DNA from: Arabidopsis thaliana
Lineage: Eukaryota; Streptophyta; Magnoliopsida; Brassicales; Brassicaceae
NCBI RefSeq assembly: GCF_000001735.4
Contig: NC_003074.8
Span: 15,011,261-15,075,260, forward strand
Length of the DNA: 64,000 nt
Direction of reading: 5' to 3'
The position numbers and the translations under genes are program-made. Below are positions 33,309 through 44,100 of this stretch, in pieces (positions within the stretch are counted from its first letter, which is position 1; every line of letters begins with the position of its first letter). Under the pieces are notes generated by a model that was given only the letters and a program-made list of their open reading frames with translations, ran no database searches and had not been told where the DNA came from.

Positions 33309-35554
33309 CTTCTCGGCTTCTAAAGACCCACCCTCCTCAAGCACCTTGATCAGCTGCGCATTGGCTCGAGCTTGAGACAAATACATGAACTGATCGTTGG
33401 CGTCCTCGAGAAGAGCCATTTTCTCCTCGACCACCTTAAACTTGGCGAGGAAGACCTCTGAAGCTTCTCGCCTTGCTTTCTGCGCAGCCCGAGCCACCTC
33501 GTTGTCTCTGAGCCCCCTCGCCTCGGCAAGCATTTGTTTACAGCGGACGACCTCAGAGTCTATCCTCAGATTGCTCTCAGCTAATTTGAGAGCATTCTCC
33601 TTGTTCACATAGGCTTCCCTCTTAGCCTCCTCCCTTGCCAGTTTCGCCTCGGTGGCCTCAGAGACTGCCGCATCTCTCCCGTTCGGCTTTCTCTTCTCTG
33701 GCCTCAGTCGCCGCCAGCTTGTTGACTGCATCCAGATTACTCCGCATAGCCGAGTCGTAAGACTGGACCATTCGGTTCATTGAACCCACAACCTGAAATT
33801 TACATATGCAATCATACTCAAAAACGGCTCGTAAAATAACTATTTTCAGAAACGGCTCGAAAAATACTTACCCGGAGAAAATGAGATGCCGTCTCGGCAT
33901 ATTTTCTGGACTCAAGTAGAGTGTCCGGAGGCGGAAGCAGGCGACCCGCGCACTTTCCGACGAGGTTCGCCGAAGCAGCTCTGTCCTCAAAAATAGGAGG
34001 TTTATCCTCCTTCGCCAGCTTCTTTTTCTTCTTCTTCCTCCTCTTCTCCTGGGAGGTGTCGATCTGAGGACTCTTCCCCGAGGCCTTATCGCGCGCAGGA
34101 AGCGCGATTACCGCCTGTGTGGCAGTTTCGATCGGAGGATCAGCCGGGACTTGGTCGACAACATCCGGCGCGGCGGGTGCAGCAACCTCTGGAACAACCT
34201 CCCGAGCCCCAGAAGGTTCAGCAGGGCCGCTCTCTTCCACGACGCGTCTCTCCTCGGCCGCACGTTTCTTCTCAGCGGCAAGTCTCTTCTTCTCGTAAAC
34301 TTCTCGGATGGTGGGATTAGAAGTTTGCATATTGACGAAAAACTGCGTTCGGTGATCGGAGGATTCTGAACTGGATGGGCAGGAAACACCGTGAAATAGC
34401 TTGAGTGCTCTTTTGACTCAATCTCGGGAGAAGTGCTTCGTCCAGTGACACTTGCGGACCGACAACTCTCGATGACAGGAAATAAGGTCGTCGGGACACG
34501 GCTCGAGAAACCTGATCGGGCGATCTGCAGAAACATCAACGAAATAATATTAGCATAAATCACAATAATCACCTCGGGCACAAACAAGTCAATTCACGGA
34601 ATATCTAAACTACCCAAAATTCCCCATTTCGTCAGAACTTTCCCGACGAGATCTTCAAGGAAAGCGTCTTCCAGAGCCACAAAGAAGAAGTAATCAGTGT
34701 AGGCATCATCCTTGCTCGGAAAACCCTCGATAATCTTCATGTTCTTAGCCGGAGAAACGTAGTATCTATCCGCCTCGGATTTTGGAACTCGCCGAATTTC
34801 CAAATAATTTCAGAGGTGAGCAAGCGTTCCCGATGAGATGTCTAAGCGATCGGGCAGTAATTTGTGAGAGGGCAATTTGATACGAGGTCACGTAGTCCAA
34901 AATCAACCTCGGAACAGGCAACCAGAGAAAAGAAAGGTAGAAAAATCCTTCATACAGAGTAAGAAAGCCCTCGGGAGGATCGTCGGCTCGTTCATTTGGG
35001 CTAGGAACGCGAAGGGTGACGTTGCCAAAACCGAACCGAGCCCTTAAGTCAAACAACGACTGCTCGGTGGATAAAGTTGAGCCTCGAGGGTTTGACTGAA
35101 CCACCTTTTTGTTTTTCTTCCTCTTCTTTCTCTCGGCTTTCTCAAAAGCGGTTTGCTCGAACGCTCGAACAAGGTTCTCCGTCTCATCAGGCCCGAAAAA
35201 CAGATGCTCTTCGATTTTAACTTCGGGATAAAATGGCTAGGTCACGTCCTGGCAATTCGAAGCACTGGTCTCATCAACAGCTGGGACACGGAGCTTACGA
35301 ACAAGGGACGGCTCAGAATCCTCAGGCAAATCTAATTTGCGAGCAATATCAGCAGTAGCGTCCTCCCGAGCCACAAAGGGAGTCGCCTCGGATGCGTTCG
35401 AAGACGAAGCTGCATCAGCTTCGGAGCCCTCGGATGAAGTCCAAACCATCCGACGCTTGTAAATCCGGGGAAGATCATCTCTATGATTGGAATCGCTAGA
35501 GTCGGCGAGCCCACTGGAAACCAAGAGAGATACGCTGTTTCGTGGAAAATTCAT
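33309..35554 (-). pseudogene. Antisense accessory gene of Tat element (Transposase_28-like plus coiled coil)
   Basis: This gene is antisense to gag-pol. It starts at 35554, and parts of an acidic, Ser-rich N-terminus are visible (35554-35240). A domain of the putative gypsy-type transposon (Transposase_28) family follows at about 34990-34830 (PPEGFLTLYEGFFYLSF). Then come a Lys/Glu-rich linker with a nuclear-signal-like KRRKKKKKK block (34330-33872), a GT-AG intron (33871-33793), and a long charged coiled coil (33731-33309). A frameshift occurs near 33685. The frame is cut exactly at the nested element's LTR, whose terminal TCA supplies a TGA stop. Such antisense genes are known in Tat elements, but their role is not established. 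Confidence 0.75.
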
Positions 35555-35748
35555 CTTCGGCTCGGAATCAACTAACGAAACAAGGATTTGGAAGATTTCT
35601 AGCCGAAAAAATCAAAATACTAACAAACAACGTCGGAAGACTACCGGAAAAAGAAAAACGATGCAAAGAAATCAAGATCAGAGAAAAAGAAGCAAACCTC
35701 AAAAATTTTCTTCGGCAACTTCAGATAAATGAATCCTGAGGAGCAGCT

Positions 35749-35760
35749 CGATATATATAG
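35749..35760 (-). promoter_or_regulatory. Putative TATA box for the antisense gene
   Basis: Read on the minus strand, CTATATATATCG lies about 195 bases upstream of the antisense start at 35554. It is independent of the LTR promoter, so the antisense gene may have its own promoter. Confidence 0.45.
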
Positions 35761-36031
35761 AGACATAAAGGCGCGTCGGGTCTGACGGAGAAATTAAAAC
35801 ACTTCAACAGCGCGTGAGCTCGGTAGGAGAAAACACGCGCGCAAACCTCGGGAATAAGCAAGACGCTTCCACTTCTCAAGAAAGAAGGCGGCCACGCATG
35901 AATGGAAGTTTGACCGTCCGGGAAGTCGAAGCGCCAAGGATCGTGAACTGAAAAGATATACTGCCGGCTCGGTTATTTAACCGCACGAAACTCGTCGCTC
36001 GTAAACGAAGACAACGAGCTGGGGGGCAAAC
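35761..36031. other. Tat element pre-LTR region with polypurine tract
   Basis: This is non-coding DNA between the antisense promoter and the 3' LTR. It ends in GCTGGGGGGCAAAC (36018-36031), the primer for plus-strand DNA synthesis. Confidence 0.7.
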
Positions 36032-36880
36032 TGTTGGGGTCGGATTTGGTCTCGTAGGAACCGAGCCAACTAAACAAACTCCAAGAACGCCTCGGAAACA
36101 TCTGTCGGGTATATTTGGCTCGGGAGTCGTTTCAAGACGCGTACTCCGGGCCGATGACAAGTACCTCGAAAATCGCATCAAGGAATCATCCCGAGCCAGA
36201 TTAGAAAACACCTTGGAGACCCTGCAGGTAATCTTCTGACCCGAATTTAGCAGCGCCTCGGGTACTTCAGGATACCACCCCGAGGCGAATCTCGTAAACG
36301 CTTCGGGTAAACGGTCTAACTCGCACGAAACGAGCCGTTCGACTACAAACCGACAAGAGATACCCGGCTCGGAAGAAAATTCACACTTAAGGCCAAAACA
36401 TCTCAATCCTAAAGGAAAGATATAGACCCGACGCATGGTCAAGATACCATATCCGAAAGACCTGGAAATGATATTTGGAAATCATTTCAGGATATTAACA
36501 ACAAAGAGAAAATCCTGAGAAAATCTCCAGAAGATAAAGATTTATCACTGCCGCCTCAAAGATAACAACAAATCTCCCAAGAATATCGCGAGGGGCGGCT
36601 CAAAGCCTTATATAAAGCACCTCAAGGGATGAGAGAAGGGGCACGCACAAAAACGCTCTCAACTTCAGGCTATCAAAAACGCTCTGACTTTGAAGGCAAA
36701 AACACTTATTTTCATATTCTAGAACACTTGTACGATAAAATCATTACTTTCTCATTAATACAATCAAGAACACCGTCCGCGGTAATTGAGAATTCTGTTG
36801 TTCTTTGAGAATCTCACAAAGATTCGTTCTTTGAAGAAACCCTTAAAACAATTTCTATTGTGCGAGTTTTGACTCTCGCA
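36032..36880 (+). repeat. 3' LTR of Tat element
   Basis: This is the near-identical partner of 19502-20347. It starts TGTTGGGG, ends CTCTCGCA and is followed by TTGAC. The same TATATAAA box is present near 36609. A polypurine-rich tract, GCTGGGGGGCAAAC, lies immediately upstream at 36018-36031. Confidence 0.92.
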
Positions 36881-37000
36881 TTGACTTAACTTAGCTACCT
36901 CTCGACGAGCTTGAAAAAAGTTTATACTAACAAGGAAAGGAAGGGATTTTCAAAGAAGAAATTTGGAGTGCTTGCAAAATCATAAGAAAGAGAAACAAAT
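36881..37000 (+). repeat. Continuation of ~488-bp repeat, copy 3 (truncated)
   Basis: After the Gypsy element, TTGACTTAACTTAGCTACCT continues copy 3 as in copies 1 and 2. It follows them to TTTTCAAAGAAGAAA, then jumps to the AAATCATAAGAAAGAG part. Most of this third copy is therefore deleted before the MULE-derived coding fragment at 37012. Confidence 0.8.
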
Positions 37001-37011
37001 AAAACAAGTGC

Positions 37012-37905
37012 TTGCAAAAAGATAAAGAGAGTGATTTTTTCGACTACTCTGATGGTGCCTCATCTGATGATAATAACTTTACTGTATACGGCGAACCTCA
37101 AAATAAAGACGAAGATTCACAAACTCTTCTTCCTAAGAAGAGACCTCAGAACATTGAAACGACCGGATCGGCTGGGAACTCTGAGGATTTAAGGTTGGAG
37201 TTGTCTACGTTAAACCTTGATGTAGGACAACGATACGTGAGCAAAGACGAGTTGGACTATCGACTCAAACTTCTTGCGGTAAGGGATGGATTTTATTTTG
37301 ATGTACCAATATCAAATCGACTACAGTAATTTGTAAGTGCTAGTTTGATGGATGTCGTTGGTTCATGCATCTACACAGGGGGATGAGCCATATTGTTTTG
37401 TTCGTATATACGATTCGGAACACACATGTTATGTGACGGAACGTTCTGATCGATCTCGAAAAGCAACACTTGATGTTTTGGGAGTTCTTTACAGGACTTT
37501 ATTGGTGACGTTGGTCTGGATGTTAAGCCAAAACGTGTCGGAATAATTATCAATAAGCATTTTAGAATAAAGGTAATTACAATATTGTGCTGACTTATTG
37601 ATTGTGTTACGGCTGACTTATTCTCATTTTGGCTGATCTATTAATACATTCCGACTGACTTCTAGTTTACAACTGAGTTATAAATATATGATTGGCTTAT
37701 AATTATATTAAGGCTGAATTATTTTTTATTTTGGCTGAGTTATCATCACTTTACGGCTGAGTTATGTTTATTTTAGCTAATTTGTATTTCAGTGTGGCTG
37801 AGTCATAGATATTTTATAGCTGGCTTATCATTACGATACGACTGAGTTATTTATATGTTGGTGTCAATAGATGGATTATTGGAAGACACGTAAGACGTCA
37901 AAGTT
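37012..37905 (+). pseudogene. MULE transposase N-terminal fragment
   Basis: The first block (37012-37329) has an acidic Ser/Asp-rich start and the beginning of a MuDR DNA-binding domain (YVSKDELDYRLKLLAVRDGF). After a frame change the domain continues at 37361-37560 (ASTQGDEPYCFVRIYDSEHTC, a WRVRA-HTC type zinc region) and then GIIINKHFRIK. A GT-AG intron (37573-37870) leads to MDYWKTRKTSK, the motif that normally precedes the DDE domain. The DDE domain itself is absent. The intron holds a motif array. The fragment follows directly on the truncated third 488-bp repeat. Confidence 0.75.
37588..37860 (+). repeat. ~20-bp-period degenerate motif array (GGCTGAGTTAT)
   Basis: About thirteen copies of an 11-bp core (GGCTGAGTTAT and close variants such as GGCTGACTTAT, GACTGAGTTAT, GGCTGAATTAT) follow each other at 18-23 bp, separated by AT-rich linkers. 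The array fills most of the intron between the two parts of the MULE fragment. Confidence 0.8.
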
Positions 37906-38394
37906 TTTAACAACTTAGTATTTTAATCATATTAGTTGATGTTGTGAAACCATGTTAACCATAAATTTCTGATTTGAGTTTTAGAGATCGTTTGGTAAGA
38001 ACAACAATTACTATAGAGATATTTCAAATATCATATTTGGTAGTAGAAGCTATACGTTTGTTACTTTAGAAAATGATATTAAAAAACGACTGATTTAAAA
38101 TATTAATACTCTTAAGTTTTTAAAATCTTTGTTGTCAACGATTTCTTTTTTTTGGAAAAAAAATTAGTACTTGTTCTATTATAGTAACTATGACTCAAAT
38201 CTCATGCGATATCACGAGAAAACTATTCTAAATTTGTTTATATAATAATTTTTTTTAAAACAAATCAAATTCGAAATGATGTATATTATAAAATTTTAGT
38301 AGTTACTTAAGAAGAAAAAAATATGTAAACCTATTTGTAACAAAACATAAATATTAGTACGAAAAGTTGTGATAAAAAACACGAGTATAACATA

Positions 38395-39630
38395 CATGAC
38401 GAAAGACACATATTTAAACGAATGGATGTAATTTTCTTAAAAACCACAACTGTAAAATGTAATCTGGAGTGGATAAAACTTTTGATTTTAAAATTATTGA
38501 AAATATATTTTACGAAAGATTACAACAAAAAATAATAATACAATATTAGAATATATTTATTAGGAGTACCTTTAATCTTTTTGACATCAATCATCTCTTT
38601 TTAACTAAAACTTGTCATTTTTAAATTAGTGTAGAGATTGAATATTTGTTAAACAAAATAAATAGAGTTCAGAAGATATGAACAATTAAATTGACACAAC
38701 TCTTTGTAAAAACTATAATTTTTAGAGATAAAAAATATAATAAAAAATACAAATAAAATATGGTGAAAAGACATAATTTTAAATGACTAGAAGCAACTTC
38801 CTAAAAAGACATAAGTGTAAAACATATTTTTTCCAATTCATAAATTAAAATATGTAACAAAGAGTTATGATAAAAAAAATATGCAACCAAAGAAAATATT
38901 AATCAAAATTAAATATATATTATGAACGGGTTTGAAGAAAAGACGAAAATGGGTGAAAATACACAATTGTTCAAAATATTTTTCTAATTATTAAAAAATA
39001 AAATAAAACAATAATGAAGGGTTACAATCAAAAGATACAACCATAAATAAATCAAAAATAAATAAAAATATTTTATGATTCATTACGATGAAAAGACACA
39101 ACTGTTATAGGTATTTATATAAATTATTTTTAATGTATAAAATATTTAACAAAGAGTTATGATGAAAAGACGCAACCATATAAAACAATTTCAAAAAACA
39201 CTAAAATAAAAATAGTTTACAAAAGGTTACATAATAATTTGCGAGTATACATATCAAACTAGTTCGTCAAATAAAGTTAATAATTCAGCATTTCATAAAA
39301 CAAACCAAATATAATAAAAATAACCCTAATTATTTTAATGAAAAGATGTGATAGAAGACACAATTTTAAATAACTATCGTAAATATTGTAACAAAAAAAT
39401 ACGATAAAAAGATGCAGCCTTTGAAAAATGAAAAGATACGATTGTAGTTGAACAAATATAACAGTAAAATAAATAGGGTTATTTAACGCAGCCCTTGCGA
39501 TAAGAAGACGCAACCTTTCAAAACCAAAAATATAAGACTGTAGAAGAACAAATATAATTGTAAATAAGAAATAGCCGTTAATATTTTATTGGAAAGATGC
39601 GATAAAAAGACACAACCGTAAAAAACCTTA
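38395..39630 (+). repeat. Dispersed 17-bp motif family (GATGAAAAGACACAACC)
   Basis: At least ten related copies lie in the plus orientation in AT-rich DNA, for example near 38764, 38940, 39025, 39086, 39156, 39403, 39498 and 39597. A partner block AACAAAGAGTTATGAT precedes some of them (near 38866 and 39143). Spacing is irregular, 30-150 bp. The surrounding DNA has no gene. Confidence 0.7.
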
Positions 39631-39639
39631 AAATTTTAG

Positions 39640-41192
39640 AGAATATTGCCCTCTAAGGCACTTTTTCAAAACATTATACGTGTTTCAACACTTAAAAAAA
39701 CATTAGGCACTTTCCCTTGTCAAAGTTACTATTTTACCCTAACCGATTGTCTTCAAACCAAACCCGCATTAACCAAACCACTCGTCGGTTTAAGCACCAG
39801 ATGAATTTGCAGTTACCTTATTTGACTTTAAAAGACTTTTTCAGAATCGTGTAAAAACCTAAATCCAGTAAAAACTGCAAATTACTGTTTGTTGAAGAAG
39901 ACGACTCCGGCGACGTCATCCTCTTCAGCTTTTCTGGTGACTGTGCGATGCAGAAGATTCCGGCGACGGGTTCTCTGTTCTTAAACCCTAATTTCTACAG
40001 TTTATCGAACATGACGACTTCTAAATTCTCTGACAAACCCTAAAAATCTTCAACTTCTCCGTCACTGTCCACCACCACTGTTGCACACGACTTTCTCTCT
40101 TCTGATCTCTCCACCGGTATTTCCCCCAAATTTCTCCATGTTCTTATATCGAATTGGATTTATTTTTCATGTAAAATTTGTATTATCGAAACTCGATACA
40201 GTTATACTTGTCTGCTTGATTATTAATTTCTAGATTCTATCTTCGGTTCTCGGTTCTCGTTTTTCGTATTTTAGTTACAAACTCATTTGATTGACAAAAC
40301 CATATACTCTGTTGATGAATTTTGCTCACTCTTGTTGTAATTTCTCGTAAAGCCTTAATCTTTTTGGGTTTCTTTCACTTACTAGTCTTTGTTAGGTTCT
40401 TCCACTTCACCTTGATCCTATGATTATTCTCTCATGTTTAGCTTTTTACTTATGGTGGTTGTGTCTATCTGTTTTTTTTTTTTTGGATTTTCGGTTCATT
40501 TACGGGCCTAAATACTGACCAGAGTGTTCTCCAAGTTCAGGTGAGTGATTAGTGGAATTGCTTGTGTCTTATAATGTAAGCTAGCACCAATATGACTCAT
40601 TGTGTGTTATGATTTTACAGTACCTAATTAGCAGTCGCCCTTTTTGTGGACAGGGCACATAATCAATTCACATTGTGTTATGATTTTACAGTAACTAATC
40701 TTCAGTTGGTTTGTGAACTTTGTTTTGTTTACTCTCTGATATTTTGGCATTTTCAACTTTGGTTGTGATCTTAAACATGTTGGATATGATCTGATGGTCA
40801 ACTATATTTGGATAACATCTAGTTATTTAATTTCTAATGATTTTGGCTGTGTATGTCAGTTGAAATACAACTTTCCACAATAACATTTTTCTTTACTCAA
40901 CAATTTCCAGATTTCCCGTCACTTCAGTTGGTTTGTGAACTTTGTTTTGTTTACTCTCTGATATTTTGGCATTTTCATTTGTAACTTGATTTTGGTTTTT
41001 GGAGAAGAAAAAACTACTTCAGATTTAGACTTGTTTTTTAAAAAAAAAGGTCTGCATATAGTTATAAATTTAATTTCCTATATCTATTGCTGTCATATCT
41101 AAGATGAGTTGATTTGTTTGTGTTACAGGATTTGGAAGATAGTTTTTCGACTAAATTGATAGCATTGGCAGACTAGTTTATTCTGTTACTCT
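39640..41192 (+). other. Leader and promoter region of the Ulp1-type MULE gene
   Basis: The stretch from about 39890 to 40120 is C-rich and gene-like (ACTCCGGCGACGTCATCC, CACTGTCCACCACCACTGTT) and ends in a donor-like ACCG|GTATTT. It could be a non-coding first exon. The rest looks like a long leader intron. It includes a 54-bp direct repeat (40701-40754 and 40923-40976, core TTCAGTTGGTTTGTGAACTT) and a repeated TGTGTTATGATTTTACAGTA (near 40603 and 40676). Confidence 0.5.
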
Positions 41193-44100
41193 ATGGAAGG
41201 TACTCTTAATCTGTTAATCTAATCTAAGCAAGCAATAAACAGACGTTTGTGAACTCGTTTTATTTGGTCCTATTATCTGTTAATCTAATCTTTCTTGTCT
41301 TTCACTCGTTTCTTGCTAATGACAGGGTCAACGTCTCAGAAACCATCTTTTCAGTGTGATTCAAAATTTCCTAATAGACTCTTTGCCACCGATCAATATC
41401 CGAGGAGAAGGCTAAATATATACTCAAGACCATATATTCTATCCTTTATCAGGAAGGTTTTTCATGGGACAAAGGAATTGGATTTCACTCTTCAATCTTG
41501 CTTTCGACCTCTATTCCATTTGCCGGTCAGTAGGTGTGCGATGTCGGGTAAGCTTATGCATGCCTTGTTATGTAGGCAGCTGGTAACAAAGAAAAAGTAT
41601 GAGCTGTGGACAGTATTTGGTGGACACCCAATGAGATTTTCATTAACCGAATTTGCTTGCGTGACTGGATTGCCCTGTGCTGAGTTTTCTGAGGATTACG
41701 ATCCAGATGATGATTCGGTTTTTGTTGATGGTATGAAGAGTTACTGGGACGAGTTAATTGGTCCAGACAAGACTGTTACCTTAAGGGATGTATCTGCCAT
41801 GCTAACCAACAAACGCAAGACCTTGTCATCTGACCACAGACTTAAGCTTGCGTTTCTACTTATTGTAGATGGTGTCCTCATAGCATCGAACCAAATTTGT
41901 AGGCCTACATTTAAATATGTAGAGATGTTGGCAGATCTTGACAAATTCCTTTCATTTCCTTGGGGTAAAGAGTCTTTTCTGAAGACAGTAGTAGGGATGA
42001 GACCCAACAAACGAAATCTCGGTAAGTCCACTGGTAAAAGACAGCTGACAACTGACCCTATCAAGAGTTTGGTGAATCAACTTCAGCAGAAAACATTCCG
42101 TTTGAAAGGTTTCCCCCTAGCGTTGCAGCTCATAGCATTTCGTAACATACCTGGACTGTTAGATTTGTTGTTCGATGACTCAACCTCTAAGACAATCCTC
42201 CATTGGAAACGATTAACTCATCCAAAACAAGTTATATCGCTTTCTCAGATTCATGCTTTAGAAAGCAACCTTAAGGTATTCTTTTACACTTCAATTATAT
42301 ATATGGTGTCTATAATATTCTCTTTCTATAAATCCAGTCTTATATACTATTAATAATCTTATATTTTTGGACAGCTGCCAGTGGATCCGCTTATAGTTGG
42401 AGACATTAATGCTGACCAAAGTTGGGCAGACTAGGACGATGAGGTAAAAGATATGAAAGTTGCATACATGTATGATTTGATAATGGCATCTCATCAATTC
42501 AAAAAAAGCGATTGGCCAGGAGGTGATGACACATTGCCTCCAATTTCAATCCCAAAGAAGAAGCTATCTGGTGTTCATAAAAAGCACATTGTGGACCGTA
42601 AGAAGAAATTAGGTGTGAAGTTTGAGGCTCCCAAATCCAAGCAAAGGTATTCAACTTGTAGTAAACCGGAACTCAAGCTCTCTGATGATGAGAAGTCCAG
42701 GCTCCTCATTGAACTACAAACTAAGGTGGAAGAGCTATCGAACCGTGTAATGAAGCTTGAAAAAACAAGAAAAGCTGTCAGATTCAAGCGGTACACAAAA
42801 CTCTCCTCCAGTTTTGTTGCATGTTCTTCTAGATCAAAGCGCAAGAAGACAATGAATGTGCCTATCTAATCTCAAACCCCTGAGGTATTCAAGATTTCAA
42901 ACTGTTTTAAATATTTGAACATTATCATATTCTTGTGCATTTTTAAAGTTTATCGCATAATAAAACTTGTAATTTTCTCATAGACTTCATCTCAGTCACA
43001 CACGCTGTCTGAGCATGTATTTGGACAGCAAGAAGTTGGACAGCAAGTCCCAAACGATAATTTAGATCAAGCTAAAGACTCTAGTGATAGTACCCCATTG
43101 ACAAACACGGTTAGTGTAATAGTTAACTTCAACTATTTCCAAACTTGGTAGAATTAACGACGTCAACACATCTTATTGCAAGAGATTACTGATGACCCCA
43201 TGGATGTCTTTGTTACCCCACTACAATCAGAGCACTCTAATAAGGCTGATGCAAATGAAGGCAACCCTATTTATGACACTGATGTCAAAGATCCAAATGC
43301 CAATGAAGAAGATGTTGATAGCAAAATGCAGGTACTTTTATAAATACAAACACAACAAATCAAAGCCTTTCTTTAACCATCAAAACTACATATTCTTTTG
43401 TGATGTCTTAATGTTAATCCTGAGTAGACAGTTTTCTTGGACACCCATAATGACTTATATATATAAGAGACATTGACTATTGTAATTTCCAATCAGGTTG
43501 ATCCAAGTTCAAACCAAAGCGTCGAAAAACTACTTCCTCTCAACCAAGACCATATTATTGATGTAAGATAATTTAGTATTTGTTGGACCTACTGCGCAGA
43601 CCAATGGTTATGTGTTTTTTTTACCAAATCCATTCTACAATTTCTTTCAGGACTCATCAGAGAGAGAGTTCCTGCAATACATTCTGGTTTAGATCTGCCA
43701 AAAGAACACAACTCTGAAGAACAGCAATCGAATGCCAATGAAGCAGATGTTGATAGCAAAATGTCGGTACTTATATAAATACAAACAATAAATCAAAGCC
43801 TTTATTTAACCATTGAAAATACATAATCTATTTTACTCTCTGTATCTTTACCACAACAAATTCATTCTACAATTACTTTCAGGACTCATTGGACAGGGAT
43901 CCTGCATCACATTCTGATTTAGATCTGGCAATAGAACAGAGCTCTAAAGAAGAGCAAGCGAAGGTATTACTTTAAGATTATGTCTGAACTATGAATGAAC
44001 TAATTATGTTCTTAAAAAGTCAAGATTATGTCTGAACTAATTATGTTCTTTAAAAATATTATGTGTTTTTTTGTTACCAAATTCAATCTACAATTACTTT

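Larger units (their letters stand above)
19502..36880 (+). mobile_element. Tat-lineage Ty3/Gypsy retrotransposon, interrupted by a nested element
   Basis: LTRs at 19502-20347 and 36032-36880 are flanked by the 5-bp duplication TTGAC (19497-19501, 36881-36885). Internal order is gag, protease, RT, RNase H, a second RNase H, integrase, an internal G-rich tract, a long antisense gene, and a polypurine tract. The dual RNase H and antisense gene are hallmarks of the Tat lineage (Atlantys-like in Arabidopsis). Excluding the nested element it is about 10.5 kb. By eye the LTRs differ at about 21 positions plus one small indel (about 2.5%). Gag and pol carry several stops, frameshifts and a gag deletion, so it is non-autonomous. 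Confidence 0.92.

Noticed and set aside
39248..39254. CTAG followed by T at about 39250 as the 3' end of the Helitron that starts at 17951
   Set aside because: There is no GC-rich hairpin before it, and the element would have to span the Tat insertion and a MULE fragment.
36881..39650. CRISPR-like reading of the short repeat arrays
   Set aside because: The repeats are degenerate and their linkers are short and AT-rich. This is eukaryotic DNA with no cas genes.
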